Shown piece by piece: positions 20,077 through 28,960 of a DNA stretch of 64,000 bases (position 1 is the first letter of the stretch; every line of letters begins with the position of its first letter). The translations under genes and the position numbers were made by a program. This stretch comes from Labilithrix sp. GTDB taxonomy: Bacteria; Myxococcota_A; Polyangia; Polyangiales; Polyangiaceae. The notes under the pieces were generated by a model. The model saw only the letters and a program-made list of their open reading frames with translations. It made no database searches and was not told where the DNA came from. The stretch lies in the NCBI GenBank assembly GCA_019637175.1, contig JAHBWD010000050.1, positions 1 to 64,000 of the forward strand. Reading direction: 5' to 3'.

Positions 20077-20799
20077 TCAGACGCCTCCGAGCTTCGCGCG
20101 CGAGGCGACGTCGAGGGCGAAGCTCTCCATCACGTCGGCGAGCTCGCCGACGCGCCGGGCGAAGAAGTTGTACGCCATGACGCTCGGGATCGCGGCGACG
20201 AGCCCGATCGCCGTCGCGATCAGCGCCTCGGCGATCTTCGGCGCGACGACGGGGAGGTTCGCGCTCTGCTGGTTTCCGATGCTGAGGAACGCGTCCATGA
20301 TCCCGTAGACGGTGCCGAAGAGGCCGATGAACGGCGCCGTGGATCCGATCGTCCCGAGCAGGCTCATCCACGACTCGAGGTGCGTCACCTCGGCGGCCGC
20401 CGCGCGGCGCGTGATGCTCTCGACGTGGTGGCCCTGCGCCTCGTCGAGGCGCTGCCCGCGTTCGCCCTTCGTGAGGCGGACCATCTCGTCGTAACCGCAC
20501 GCGAAGATGCGCGCGAACGGCGAGCCGCGGTACTCCGCGAGCCCTTGCTGGGCGAGGCCCTCGAGCGAGCCGGCGTTGTCGAACGCCTTCATGAACCGCT
20601 CGGAGTCGCCGCGGGCGCGCGAGAGATGAAGCGCCTTCGCGAAGATGACGACCCAGCAGAGGAGCGAGAACAAGACGAGCACCACGATCACGGCCTTCAC
20701 CGGGATCGACGCGTGCATCACGAGCTGCATCGGATCGAGGCGCGGAGTTTCGGCGCCTCCCGGTTGGGCCTGGCTGAGCAGCGCGGAGAAGGAGCTCAT
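20077..20799 (-). CDS. tolQ: TolQ/ExbB family proton-channel subunit
   Basis: 240 aa with three membrane segments: VKAVIVVLVLFSLLCWVVIF near residue 35, and the pair around LLGTIGSTAPFIGLFGTVYGIM and EALIATAIGLVAAIPSVMAYNFF. The GSTAPFIGLFGTV motif is diagnostic of the MotA/TolQ/ExbB family. ATG 20799 is chosen over the in-frame ATG at 20814 because AAGAAGG lies 3 nt upstream and the promoter's -10 element covers the upstream ATG region. Confidence 0.95.
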   Translation of the reverse strand: MSSFSALLSQAQPGGAETPRLDPMQLVMHASIPVKAVIVVLVLFSLLCWVVIFAKALHLSRARGDSERFMKAFDNAGSLEGLAQQGLAEYRGSPFARIFACGYDEMVRLTKGERGQRLDEAQGHHVESITRRAAAAEVTHLESWMSLLGTIGSTAPFIGLFGTVYGIMDAFLSIGNQQSANLPVVAPKIAEALIATAIGLVAAIPSVMAYNFFARRVGELADVMESFALDVASRAKLGGV

Positions 20800-20806
20800 G
20801 GGCCTT

Positions 20807-20836
20807 CTTATCATCCCGTCCGTTCGGCGGTGTCAA
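20807..20836 (-). promoter_or_regulatory. Promoter of the tol operon
   Basis: Minus strand TTGACA (20836-20831, a perfect consensus -35), 18-nt spacer, GATAAG (20812-20807). It ends 7 nt before the tolQ ATG, so the transcript would be leaderless or nearly so. Confidence 0.55.
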
Positions 20837-20858
20837 AGGCTTCTCCCCGACTCGACCG

Positions 20859-20887
20859 TTGTGCGGAGCGCGCTCCGATCGTAAAAG
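20859..20887 (+). promoter_or_regulatory. Promoter of the lipoprotein gene at 20894
   Basis: TTGTGC (20859-20864), 17-nt spacer, TAAAAG (20882-20887), ending 6 nt before the GTG start. Confidence 0.5.
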
Positions 20888-20893
20888 GCTGCC

Positions 20894-21775
20894 GTGCCTC
20901 GCTTTCCGAAGCTTTTTGCGCCGCTCGTGCTCGCGCTCGCCGCCATGGGCATCGCGCTCGGCTGCAGCGGCACCGGCGGCTCCGACACGATCGTGCCGGT
21001 CACCGGCATCACGGTGCGCGCCGAGGCGCTCACGAACGGCCGCGGGTGCGGCCGCGGAGCCACCCAGATCTTCAAGTACGTGGTGGTCGTCCTCGGCGCC
21101 GATCCGGCGACGGTCGACGCCGGCGCCGACACGAAGCCCGCGTTCACCGTGCCCGTGGCGGGCAACCTCTTCGACTGCTTCTCCGACGCGGCGTTCGTCG
21201 ATCTCCCGTCGAGCGGCGGCGTGTTCTCGTACGACCTCGAGGTCTTCGCCTACAACGAAGCGGCGTTCCGCGCCGCCGGAGGCGACGCGCTCCGAGGCGT
21301 CGCGCAGCGCGCGGGCGCGCACGACGAGCGCGTCGTCGCCGATCTGCGCGCGACGAACCCGACGTACACGACGACGTGCCTCGGCGATCAGGTCGGCCTC
21401 GTCCAGGCGCTCGCGCGGTGCCAGCCCCTCTCCGTGGGCACCGCGACGTCGACGCCCGCGGCCGTCCAGCTCTCGACCGCGTCGTTCCCCCGCGTCGAAG
21501 CGGGCGCCGCGCGCTGCGACGACGACTACGTCTTCGTACGCGCGCGCTTCAAGGCGGGCTCGGAGAGCTTCGGCGAAACGACCGAGACGCGTTGCACGCT
21601 CCCCGGAACGGGCGAGCCCGCGACCATCCTCGTGTCTCCCGCGATCGCACCGGCGAAGTACACGTTCGAGGTCGCCGTGCTGCGCGCCGATCGCACGGAG
21701 CTCGGTCGCACGACCTGCGCTGCGGACACGAGCCCCGGCCTCACGAGCTCGGCCCTGTGTCTTCCGCTGCAGTGA
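20894..21775 (+). CDS. Lipoprotein, function unknown
   Basis: 293 aa. A hydrophobic signal peptide ends in a lipobox (IALGC) with the modified Cys at residue 24. The mature protein is beta-rich with eight or more further cysteines (CGRGATQIF, FDCFSDAAF, TTTCLGDQ, ARCQPLSV, ARCDDDYVF), suggesting disulfides and an outer-membrane or periplasmic location. No family recognised. Start GTG 20894 fits the adjacent promoter. It is divergent from the tol operon. Confidence 0.8.
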   Translation: MPRFPKLFAPLVLALAAMGIALGCSGTGGSDTIVPVTGITVRAEALTNGRGCGRGATQIFKYVVVVLGADPATVDAGADTKPAFTVPVAGNLFDCFSDAAFVDLPSSGGVFSYDLEVFAYNEAAFRAAGGDALRGVAQRAGAHDERVVADLRATNPTYTTTCLGDQVGLVQALARCQPLSVGTATSTPAAVQLSTASFPRVEAGAARCDDDYVFVRARFKAGSESFGETTETRCTLPGTGEPATILVSPAIAPAKYTFEVAVLRADRTELGRTTCAADTSPGLTSSALCLPLQ

Positions 21776-21826
21776 GGCGCGCCGCGCTGCGGTTCGCCGC
21801 AAAAAAGGCCCGTCATGCGGCGCACC

Positions 21827-21855
21827 TTGCCGCGTCCTCCGCGCGAAACTAAAGT
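21827..21855 (+). promoter_or_regulatory. Promoter of the rhomboid-like gene
   Basis: TTGCCG (21827-21832), 17-nt spacer, TAAAGT (21850-21855). It ends 9 nt before ATG 21865 and overlaps the start of an AAAGGAGG tract. Confidence 0.45.
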
Positions 21856-21864
21856 CAAAGGAGG

Positions 21865-22722
21865 ATGAGAGAGCCCGGGCCGGTGATGACGATGGCCTTT
21901 CCGCGGCCGGGGCGAACGCTCAAGGCCGTGATGGCCACGCTGGCCGTCTTCTCGGTCGCAGGGGCAATCGTCCACAACTGGCTGCCCGGCGGAGCCGAAG
22001 GACCCGCGCTCCTGCGCTGGCTCCAGAGCGATCTCGGCAAGCTGGGCACGCGGCCGTGGACGCTCGTGACGTCCGGTCTGCTCACGAACCCGAACGCGCT
22101 CACTCACATCCTCTTCTCTCTGCTCGGCCTCTTCTTCTTCGGGCCCGACCTCGAGAAGCGCATGGGCGGGCCGCGGCTGGTCAGGTTCCTCCTGCTGAGC
22201 GTGGTCGCGGGGAACCTCGTCGCGTTCCTGGTGCACCTCCTGCCGGTCGGGCACCTCATCTTCCACAAGGGCTACTTCGTCCCGCTGTACGGTCCGGGCG
22301 CCGCGCTCGCGGCGACGACGATCGCTTGGTCGCGCGAGAACACGACGAGCCAAGTGCGCCTCTTCTTCTTCCTGCCGGTCTCGGGGCGCATGCTCTTCTG
22401 GATCACGATCGGCTTCTGCGTCCTCGGCCTCGCGTACTACCACGACGTGCCCGAGGGCGCGTTCGCGCCGTTCGGCGGCGTCGCCGCGGGCATGGCGTTC
22501 GCGGGCAGCCCGTCGCCGATGCGCGCGCTCTACCTGCGCATCAAGCTCGCGTTCCTCCGCCGTCGCGGCGGCACGCTCACCGTCGAGTCGATCACCGGCG
22601 GCGATCGCCCGCGCGCCCCGAAGCGCTCGGGCAAGAGCCCGCCCCTCCGCGTCGTCATGGGCGGCCTCGACGACGACCTCAAGAACCGTAAGCCTCCGAA
22701 AGACAAACGCTTTTTGAATTAG
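21865..22722 (+). CDS. Rhomboid-family membrane protein lacking catalytic residues
   Basis: 285 aa, about six membrane helices. The segment NALTHILFSLLGLFFFGPDLEKRMGG matches the rhomboid loop-and-helix with the family Glu-Lys-Gly features, but the usual Asn is Ser. In active proteases a GxSG motif supplies Ser; here it reads GPGA (143-146), Gly145 in the Ser position. The catalytic His segment (AHxxG) is APFGG with Pro202. It is thus predicted to be a rhomboid pseudoprotease. The tail (about 230-285) is basic and cytoplasmic. An AAAGGAGG tract (21857-21864) sits directly before ATG 21865, so ATG 21886 may be used instead. Confidence 0.85.
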   Translation: MREPGPVMTMAFPRPGRTLKAVMATLAVFSVAGAIVHNWLPGGAEGPALLRWLQSDLGKLGTRPWTLVTSGLLTNPNALTHILFSLLGLFFFGPDLEKRMGGPRLVRFLLLSVVAGNLVAFLVHLLPVGHLIFHKGYFVPLYGPGAALAATTIAWSRENTTSQVRLFFFLPVSGRMLFWITIGFCVLGLAYYHDVPEGAFAPFGGVAAGMAFAGSPSPMRALYLRIKLAFLRRRGGTLTVESITGGDRPRAPKRSGKSPPLRVVMGGLDDDLKNRKPPKDKRFLN

Positions 22723-22781
22723 GCCGGCGAGCGCCATTCGCCTTCTTCTCGGCGCTGCATGTGGTAGTCACGACGGTCGGG

Positions 22782-23711
22782 ATGTGGACGCATCGGCACC
22801 TGCTGGGGATCGAGCCGCTCTCCAAGGCCGACATCGAGACGGTGCTCGCGCGCGCGGTCCGCTGGCACGAGCTCAATCGCAAGCCCGAGAAGAAGGCGAG
22901 CGTGCTCAGCGGCCGCACCGTCGTGAACCTCTTCTTCGAGGCCTCGACGCGCACGCGCACGTCGTTCGAGATCGCCGCCAAGCGCCTCGGCGCCGACGTC
23001 ATCAACGTGAGCCCTGCCGCCTCGAGCGTCATCAAGGGCGAGACGCTGCTCGACACGGCCAAGAACCTCGTCGCGCTCCGATCCGACGCGGTCGTCCTCC
23101 GTCACACGAGCTCGGGGTCCTCCGAGTTCCTCGCCCGTCACCTCGACGCCTCGGTCGTCAACGGCGGCGACGGCGCGCACGAGCACCCCACGCAAGCGCT
23201 GCTCGACGCGTTCACGATCAAGCAGCGCAAGGGCAAGCTCGACGGTCTCGTCGTCGCGATCTGCGGTGACATCGCGCACTCGCGCGTCGCGCGTTCGAAC
23301 GCCATCCTCCTCGGCAAGATGGGCGCCGAAGTACGCCTCACGGCGCTCGGAACGATGATGCCCGTCCGCGCCGACGTGCTTGGGGCGACCGTGAAGATCG
23401 AGAAGCGCCTCGAAGGCGCCGTCGAGGGCGCCGACGTCGTGATGATGCTCCGCATCCAGACCGAGCGCTTCGGCGGCGCGATGATGTCGACGACGCGCGA
23501 ATACAGCCGAACCTTCGGCCTGAGCGCGGCCATGCTCGCGCGCGCCAAGCCCGACGCGATCGTGATGCACCCGGGCCCGATCAACCGCGGCGTCGAGCTC
23601 GACACGCGCATCGCCGACGGCGATCGCAGCGTGATCCTCGATCAGGTCGAGGCGGGCGTCGCCGTCCGCATGGCCGTGCTCGAGCTCGTGCTCGGTCAGC
23701 CGAGCTCATGA
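22782..23711 (+). CDS. pyrB: Aspartate carbamoyltransferase catalytic subunit
   Basis: Commits carbamoyl phosphate and aspartate to pyrimidine synthesis. 309 aa from ATG 22782. Carbamoyl-phosphate motif FEASTRTRTSFE, HPTQALLD, LRIQTER and HPGPINRGVE are all present, giving a complete active site. A GTG at 22761 is in frame but adds seven non-conserved residues. The last bases overlap murI by 4 nt (ATGA). No pyrC or regulatory pyrI follows. Confidence 0.95.
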   Translation: MWTHRHLLGIEPLSKADIETVLARAVRWHELNRKPEKKASVLSGRTVVNLFFEASTRTRTSFEIAAKRLGADVINVSPAASSVIKGETLLDTAKNLVALRSDAVVLRHTSSGSSEFLARHLDASVVNGGDGAHEHPTQALLDAFTIKQRKGKLDGLVVAICGDIAHSRVARSNAILLGKMGAEVRLTALGTMMPVRADVLGATVKIEKRLEGAVEGADVVMMLRIQTERFGGAMMSTTREYSRTFGLSAAMLARAKPDAIVMHPGPINRGVELDTRIADGDRSVILDQVEAGVAVRMAVLELVLGQPSS

Positions 23712-24523
23712 CGAAGAACGCTCCTCTCGGGGTGTTCGACTCCGGGCTCGGGGGGTTGACGGTCGTACGCGCCCTCCGCGCGGCGCTGCCGCACGAAGAC
23801 ATCGTCTACCTCGGCGACACCGCGCGCGTGCCCTACGGCACGAAGGGGCCGGCCACGGTCACGCGCTACGCGCTCGCGTGCGCGAGCCACCTCGTCGCGC
23901 GCGGCGTGAAGGCGATCGTCATCGCGTGCAACACGGTGAGCGCCGTCGCGCCCGCGCTCCTCCGCGTCGAGCTCGATCTGCCCGTGCTCGAGGTCATCGA
24001 GCCCGGCGCGCGCGCGGCCGCCGAGGCCACGAAGTCGTTCAAGGTCGGCGTGCTGGCCACCGCGGGCACGATCGCATCGGGCGCGTATCCGCGCGCGGTC
24101 GCTTCGTTCTCGACGCGCATCGAGACGTACGGCCAAGCCGCGCCGCTGCTCGTGCCGCTCGCCGAGGAGGGCTGGACCGAAGGCGAGGTCCCGCGGCTCG
24201 CCGCGCGCAAGTACCTCGAGCCGCTCGCGCGCGCGGGCGTCGACGTCATCGTCCTCGGGTGCACGCACTACCCGCTCCTCTTCCCCGTCATCGAGGCGGA
24301 GGCGAAGGCGATGCTGGGCAGCGGCGTCACCATCATCGACAGCGCGCGCGCCGTCGCGCGTGACGTCGCGGCGTTCCTCGCGTCGCGCGACCTCGCCGCC
24401 GATCCCGCGCGAGGCGCCGGATCGATCCGCCTCCTCGTCACCGACGTTCCGAAGACGTTCGACGACACGGCGTCGCGCTTCCTCGGCAGCGCGGCGACCG
24501 GGGCCGAGCAGGTCGATCTCTGA
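23708..24523 (+). CDS. murI: Glutamate racemase
   Basis: Makes D-glutamate for peptidoglycan. 271 aa. The N-terminal GVFDSGLGGLTVVRAL and YLGDTARVPYG motifs, catalytic Cys74 in IACNTVSA and Cys185 in LGCTHYPLL are intact. Translationally coupled to pyrB, convergent with the TetR gene 4 nt downstream. Confidence 0.95.
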   Translation: MTKNAPLGVFDSGLGGLTVVRALRAALPHEDIVYLGDTARVPYGTKGPATVTRYALACASHLVARGVKAIVIACNTVSAVAPALLRVELDLPVLEVIEPGARAAAEATKSFKVGVLATAGTIASGAYPRAVASFSTRIETYGQAAPLLVPLAEEGWTEGEVPRLAARKYLEPLARAGVDVIVLGCTHYPLLFPVIEAEAKAMLGSGVTIIDSARAVARDVAAFLASRDLAADPARGAGSIRLLVTDVPKTFDDTASRFLGSAATGAEQVDL

Positions 24524-24527
24524 TCGA

Positions 24528-25190
24528 CTATCGCGCGCGCCGCTTCACCGCGCGCGGCTCTTCGACGAGATAGCGGAGCACGAGATCGACGAGCTCCGCC
24601 TCGAGCGCCTTCTCGTCGAGGCCCGCCGGCCGCTCGAGCAAGCGCGCGAGCATCACGGCGCGCACCGCGTGGTGCACGACGAAGGCCGCCGCCTCGACGT
24701 TCGACCGCCGCGCGGTCGCGTGCATCGCGCCGAGGAAGTGCCGCACGATGGCGATGATCCGCATGTCGAACGCCTCGACGCGGGCCGGCTTCGGGCCGCC
24801 GTGCGTCGTGCTCAGCGCGTCGATGGCGAGCGCGCGCTGGAGCCCCGGGCACGCCGCGTAGAGCTCGCCGAGGCCTCGCACGACGGCCGTCACCGTCGCG
24901 CGCGGCGAGCGCGCGAGGTGGCGATCCGACAGCACGTCGCTCATCAGCGCGAGCGCGCGATCGAACTCGCGCTCCTGGAGCGCGTCGAGGATGGCGTCGC
25001 GGTCGGCGAAGTACTGATAGAGCGTGCCGATGCTCACGCCGGCGACGGCGGCGATGCGCGTCGTCGTCGCCGCCTCGGCGCCCTCGCGATCCAGAATCCG
25101 AGTGGTCGCGTCGAAAATGGCGCTGACGGTCGCCTGCGATCGCGCCTGTCGAGGCGGATTTCTCGGTGCGTTCTTCGTCTTGCGCGTCAT
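24528..25190 (-). CDS. TetR family transcriptional regulator
   Basis: 220 aa. N-terminal helix-turn-helix at about 22-68 (ATVSAIFDATTRILDREG ... TRIAAVAGVSIGTLYQYFADRDAIL), then an all-helical ligand domain. It is divergently transcribed from a fatty acid desaturase across 122 bp that contain an imperfect palindrome, so it probably represses the desaturase in response to an acyl or lipid ligand, by analogy with DesT-type regulators. This is inference from context. Confidence 0.92.
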   Translation of the reverse strand: MTRKTKNAPRNPPRQARSQATVSAIFDATTRILDREGAEAATTTRIAAVAGVSIGTLYQYFADRDAILDALQEREFDRALALMSDVLSDRHLARSPRATVTAVVRGLGELYAACPGLQRALAIDALSTTHGGPKPARVEAFDMRIIAIVRHFLGAMHATARRSNVEAAAFVVHHAVRAVMLARLLERPAGLDEKALEAELVDLVLRYLVEEPRAVKRRAR

Positions 25191-25252
25191 GAGCAGAAAT
25201 CCGAGGAGAACCCGAAGGGAACGCGAATCGACGCGACCGTCATCGCGACGGA

Positions 25253-25278
25253 TACTCCGGTCGTGCTCGTGACCAGTA
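25253..25278. promoter_or_regulatory. Candidate TetR operator between tetR and desaturase
   Basis: TACTCCGGTC (25253-25262) and GACCAGTA (25271-25278) form an imperfect palindrome (TACT-GGTC against GACC-AGTA, with two extra bases on the left) around an 8-nt centre. A shorter repeat CCGTC/GACGG lies at 25237-25251. Confidence 0.4.
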
Positions 25279-25312
25279 CATCAAGCGCCCTCTTCGGCAA
25301 GGAGAAATCCAA

Positions 25313-26191
25313 ATGCGACCTCGTGTGATCGCCGACTACCGCGCGATGCTGTGGGTGTTCGGCTTCATGCCCCTCGTCGCCGCAGTCGCCTTCGCGCGGC
25401 CGCGCCTCGCGCTGCCGCTCATGCCGCTCTCGATCTACCTCGCGTACTGCGCCGGCGTGCTCGCCCACAACCACAACCATCGACCGGTCTTCTCGAAGCA
25501 CTGGGAGAACGCGCTCTACTCCGGCGTCATCTCGTTCTTCTACGGGTACCCGACGTTCGCGTGGATCCCCACGCACAACGAGAACCATCACCGCCATCGC
25601 AACGGGCCCGGCGACGTGACGGCCACCTCGCGCCACACCTCGCGGAACACGGCCTGGGCGGCGTTCACGTTCTTCTTCGCGTCGGCGCGCTGGCAAGCGC
25701 CGCTCATCGTGCGGTACCTGCGCCGCATCGCTCGCCGCAGCAAGCGCGCTTTCGCGTGGCTCCTCGGTCAATACGCGCTCGTCTTCGGCGGCCACGCCGC
25801 CGCGTGCGCGCTCGCGATCGCGCTCCACGGCACGCGCGCCGGCGTCGTCGTCTATCTCTCTGCGCTCGGCATCCCCGCCGGCGCGGCGCTCTGGGGCCTG
25901 ATGTTCACCAACTACGTGCAGCACGTCGACTGCGATCCGGCCTCGCCGCACGATCACTCGCGCAACTTCGTCTCGCCGTGGCTGAACTTCCTCCTCTTCG
26001 ACAACGGCTATCACACCGTTCACCACGAGCGGCCCGGCCTCCACTGGAGCGAGCTGCGCGCCGCGCACGAGGCGATGAGCGCGAAGATCGATCCCCGCGT
26101 CGTCGAGCCGTCGTTCTTCCGCTGGTGCCTCGACGCTTACGTGCTCAGCGCACGCGGAGCGTCGGGCCGCGAGTTTTCAACGAGCGATTGA
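25313..26191 (+). CDS. Membrane fatty acid desaturase
   Basis: 292-aa membrane di-iron enzyme. Three His boxes are visible: HNHNH (52-56), HNENHHRH (88-95) and YHTVHH (about 232-237), plus an extra HDHSRN segment. Four hydrophobic segments flank them. It would introduce a double bond into acyl chains for membrane fluidity. ATG 25313 has AAGGAG 8 nt upstream. Regulation by the divergent TetR protein is likely. Confidence 0.93.
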   Translation: MRPRVIADYRAMLWVFGFMPLVAAVAFARPRLALPLMPLSIYLAYCAGVLAHNHNHRPVFSKHWENALYSGVISFFYGYPTFAWIPTHNENHHRHRNGPGDVTATSRHTSRNTAWAAFTFFFASARWQAPLIVRYLRRIARRSKRAFAWLLGQYALVFGGHAAACALAIALHGTRAGVVVYLSALGIPAGAALWGLMFTNYVQHVDCDPASPHDHSRNFVSPWLNFLLFDNGYHTVHHERPGLHWSELRAAHEAMSAKIDPRVVEPSFFRWCLDAYVLSARGASGREFSTSD

Positions 26192-26223
26192 CGAGATCTC
26201 GGGTCTCGGCCCAAGCTCTGTTC

Positions 26224-27645
26224 GTGGGGGTTCGCGCGCGGTTCCATGCGACGTTCCTCGGCGCCGCGTCCGTGATCACGGGTGCGGCGACCGCGTGCTC
26301 GACCACCGGCGACAGCGCCGATCCTGCGTCCTCGCCGACGGTCGAGCCTCGCCCCGCGCCCACGGCGCCCACACCCGTCTCCGAACCGGCGGATGTCGAC
26401 CGTGACCGAGCCCGAGTCGTGTCCGCCGGTCCGCAAGTGAGCGCCGGCGCGCGGCACGCCTGCGCGGTCACACGCGAGGGATCCGTGTACTGCTGGGGGC
26501 ACGGTGGATCGGGCGAGCTCGGCGTCATGCCGGCGGCGCTCGGGACCTGTACGACGACGAGCCCGTTCGACAACGACGGCGGCACCGAAGTCGCCGCTTG
26601 CAGCCCCACGCCGCGGCGGATCGCGGGGCTCCCGCGAATCGCCAAGGTCGCGGCCGCCGAAGACTTCACGTGCGCGCTCGACTACGCGGGCCGGATCTGG
26701 TGCTGGGGGAGCAACCGCGCATACCAGCTCGGCCATGGCCCGGGCACCGAAGGGGACGACCCGCACTGTGGCGTACCCGCGAGGCCTCCCACAGCCTATT
26801 GCAATCCGACGCCACATCGAGTGGCGGACTTCACGTTCGTCGACGTGTTCACAGGAGGTGGACGCTCCGCGTGCGGGCTGACGCGTGCCGGCGGATTCGT
26901 CTGCTGGGGCTCCGCGTCCGAGACGGTCGTCCCGGCCGCGATCTTCAGCGTCGGGGTGGTCAACGGAGCATCGAACGGCAATGCCTACTGCGTGATCAAG
27001 AGCGACGGTCTGACGTTCTGCCACAACGCCTTTGTTGCCGTTCGTCTCGCGGCCCCCTCGGATGGCGGCGCCACGATGGACGCCGGCGTCGACGCGGCGC
27101 CTGTCCTTCCCCCTCCGTTCTTGGACGCGGTCGACGTCCAGCGCGGCAACGGCGCGTGTGCCCGACGCGCGGACGGCACCGTCTGGTGCTGGGAAAACAA
27201 CTACGGCGGCCAGCTCGGAAACGGCACGTGCGACACCGTCGATCATCCAGGCGCGGCGATGGTCCCTGGGCTCGTCGCCGAGGCGATCGACTTCCGCGGA
27301 GCTGTTGCGTGCGCGCTTCACGACGGCGCGCTCGACTGCTGGGGCCTGTACGGGCGCGGTCTCCTCGGCGACGGGACGTTCGGCGTCGGGGTGCCTGGCG
27401 CCGTCGATTGTCCGAGCGGGCGAGCCCAGCCCTCGCCGAAGCGTGTCATCCTCCCCGCGGAGGTCGCGAGTGTCTCCACCTCGAGCGACCTCATGATCGC
27501 TCGCTTGCGCGACGGACGCGTGATGACGTGGGGCTCGAACAGGTACGGTGAGCTCGGACACGCGCCGTTCACCGCGGGCGACGTGGAACATGACGGAGCG
27601 GTGAACCCGACTCCCGGCTTCGTCGCCGGCTTCGTCCTTCCTTGA
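26224..27645 (+). CDS. RCC1-repeat lipoprotein
   Basis: 473 aa. Start GTG 26224 gives a signal peptide ending in a lipobox-like ATAC (Cys25). A T/P/E-rich linker is followed by RCC1-type propeller repeats with the signature W(C)WG (SVYCWGHGGSGELG, RIWCWGSNRAYQLG, TVWCWENNYGGQLG, ALDCWGLYGRGLLG, RVMTWGSNRYGELG). Most blades carry an ACA/CAL cysteine pair, suggesting a disulfide-stabilised extracytoplasmic propeller. No enzyme domain. Convergent with hom, 13 nt apart. Confidence 0.88.
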   Translation: MGVRARFHATFLGAASVITGAATACSTTGDSADPASSPTVEPRPAPTAPTPVSEPADVDRDRARVVSAGPQVSAGARHACAVTREGSVYCWGHGGSGELGVMPAALGTCTTTSPFDNDGGTEVAACSPTPRRIAGLPRIAKVAAAEDFTCALDYAGRIWCWGSNRAYQLGHGPGTEGDDPHCGVPARPPTAYCNPTPHRVADFTFVDVFTGGGRSACGLTRAGGFVCWGSASETVVPAAIFSVGVVNGASNGNAYCVIKSDGLTFCHNAFVAVRLAAPSDGGATMDAGVDAAPVLPPPFLDAVDVQRGNGACARRADGTVWCWENNYGGQLGNGTCDTVDHPGAAMVPGLVAEAIDFRGAVACALHDGALDCWGLYGRGLLGDGTFGVGVPGAVDCPSGRAQPSPKRVILPAEVASVSTSSDLMIARLRDGRVMTWGSNRYGELGHAPFTAGDVEHDGAVNPTPGFVAGFVLP

Positions 27646-27658
27646 GAGCTCGAGCGTC

Positions 27659-28942
27659 TCAGTGCACGCGGATCATCCGCGGGGGCTTGGCGACGTCGTC
27701 GCTCGCTCCGATCGCCGTGAGCGCGGCCTGCACGGCCGACTCCTTGGCCTCGTGGGTGAGCATGACGACGTCGACGGGGACGTCGGTCGTTCCCCTGCCC
27801 TGCTGCACGAGCTGCTCGATCGAGACGCCGCGCTCGCCGAGCGCGCCGGTGATGCGCGCGAGCACGCCGGGGCGATCGTAGACGGAAAAGCGGAAGTAGT
27901 ACCGCGCCTCGACGTCGCCCATCGGCGCGAGGATCGCGGGCGCGAGGCGGATCGCGCGCGTCGCGAGACCGGCGACGCCGCCCTTCTTCGCGATCGCGAC
28001 GTCGACGAGATCGGCGACGACGCTCACCGCCGTCGGCAGATCGCCCGCGCCGCGTCCCGACAAGAGACACGGGCCTAGCGCGCGCCCCTCGATCGAGATC
28101 GCGTTGAGCACGCCGTTGATGTTCGCGAGCGGCGAGTCTTTCGCGACGAGCGCGGGGTGGACGCGCAGCTCGAGCCCGGCGGCGCGGTGCTTGGCGATCG
28201 CGAGGTGCTTGACCAGGTAGCCGAAGCGCTCGGCGAACGCGTGATCGATCGGCGAGACGCCGCGGATCCCTTCGGTCGCGACCGACACGCCGTCGAGGCG
28301 CGCACCGAACGCGAGCATCGCGAGGACGACGAGCTTGTGCGCCGCGTCGCCGCCGTCGACGTCGAGCGAAGGATCGGCCTCGGCGTAGCCCTTCTGCTGG
28401 GCCTCGGCGAGCGCCGCCTCGAACGAAAGCCCGTCTTGGCGCATGCGCGTGAGGATGTAGTTCGAGGTGCCGTTGACGATGCCCGCGAGGCCCGCGATCG
28501 TGTCCGAAGCGAGCGCGTCGCGCAGCACGCGAATGACGGGGATGCCGCCGCCGACCGCGCCTTCGAACGCGAGATCGACCCCGCGCTTCTGCGATCGTTC
28601 GAGCAGCTCGCTGCCGTGGAGCGCGAGGAGCATCTTGTTGGCGGTGACGATCTGCTTGCCCGCCTCGATCGCGCGCGTGAGGTGCGCGCGCGCGGGATCG
28701 ACGCCGCCCATCACCTCGACGATCACGTCGAGCGACGCGTCACCGAGGACCGCCTCGGGATCCGTCGTGAGGCGCGCGCGATCGAGCTCGGCGACGCGCT
28801 CCTTCGCCGGATCGCGCACGAGCACGCGCGCGACGTCGATCGGCGCGCCCACCCGCGCCGCGATGTACGCCGCGTTCGCGCGCAAGAGCTGGATCACGCC
28901 GCCTCCGACGGTTCCACAGCCGAGGAGCCCAACCTTGATCAT
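27659..28942 (-). CDS. hom: Homoserine dehydrogenase
   Basis: 427 aa, NAD(P)-dependent reduction of aspartate semialdehyde to homoserine for Thr/Met/Ile. Nucleotide motif GLLGCGTVGGGV at 5-16, catalytic region with VNGTSNYIL and SLDVDGGDAAHKL, and a C-terminal ACT domain (about 345-425, YYFRFSVYDRPGVLARITGALGE cut at the strand ends) for feedback control. It lies 18 nt downstream of the kinase gene on the same strand. Confidence 0.96.
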   Translation of the reverse strand: MIKVGLLGCGTVGGGVIQLLRANAAYIAARVGAPIDVARVLVRDPAKERVAELDRARLTTDPEAVLGDASLDVIVEVMGGVDPARAHLTRAIEAGKQIVTANKMLLALHGSELLERSQKRGVDLAFEGAVGGGIPVIRVLRDALASDTIAGLAGIVNGTSNYILTRMRQDGLSFEAALAEAQQKGYAEADPSLDVDGGDAAHKLVVLAMLAFGARLDGVSVATEGIRGVSPIDHAFAERFGYLVKHLAIAKHRAAGLELRVHPALVAKDSPLANINGVLNAISIEGRALGPCLLSGRGAGDLPTAVSVVADLVDVAIAKKGGVAGLATRAIRLAPAILAPMGDVEARYYFRFSVYDRPGVLARITGALGERGVSIEQLVQQGRGTTDVPVDVVMLTHEAKESAVQAALTAIGASDDVAKPPRMIRVH

Positions 28943-28960
28943 GGCGCGATGGTCGCCGGA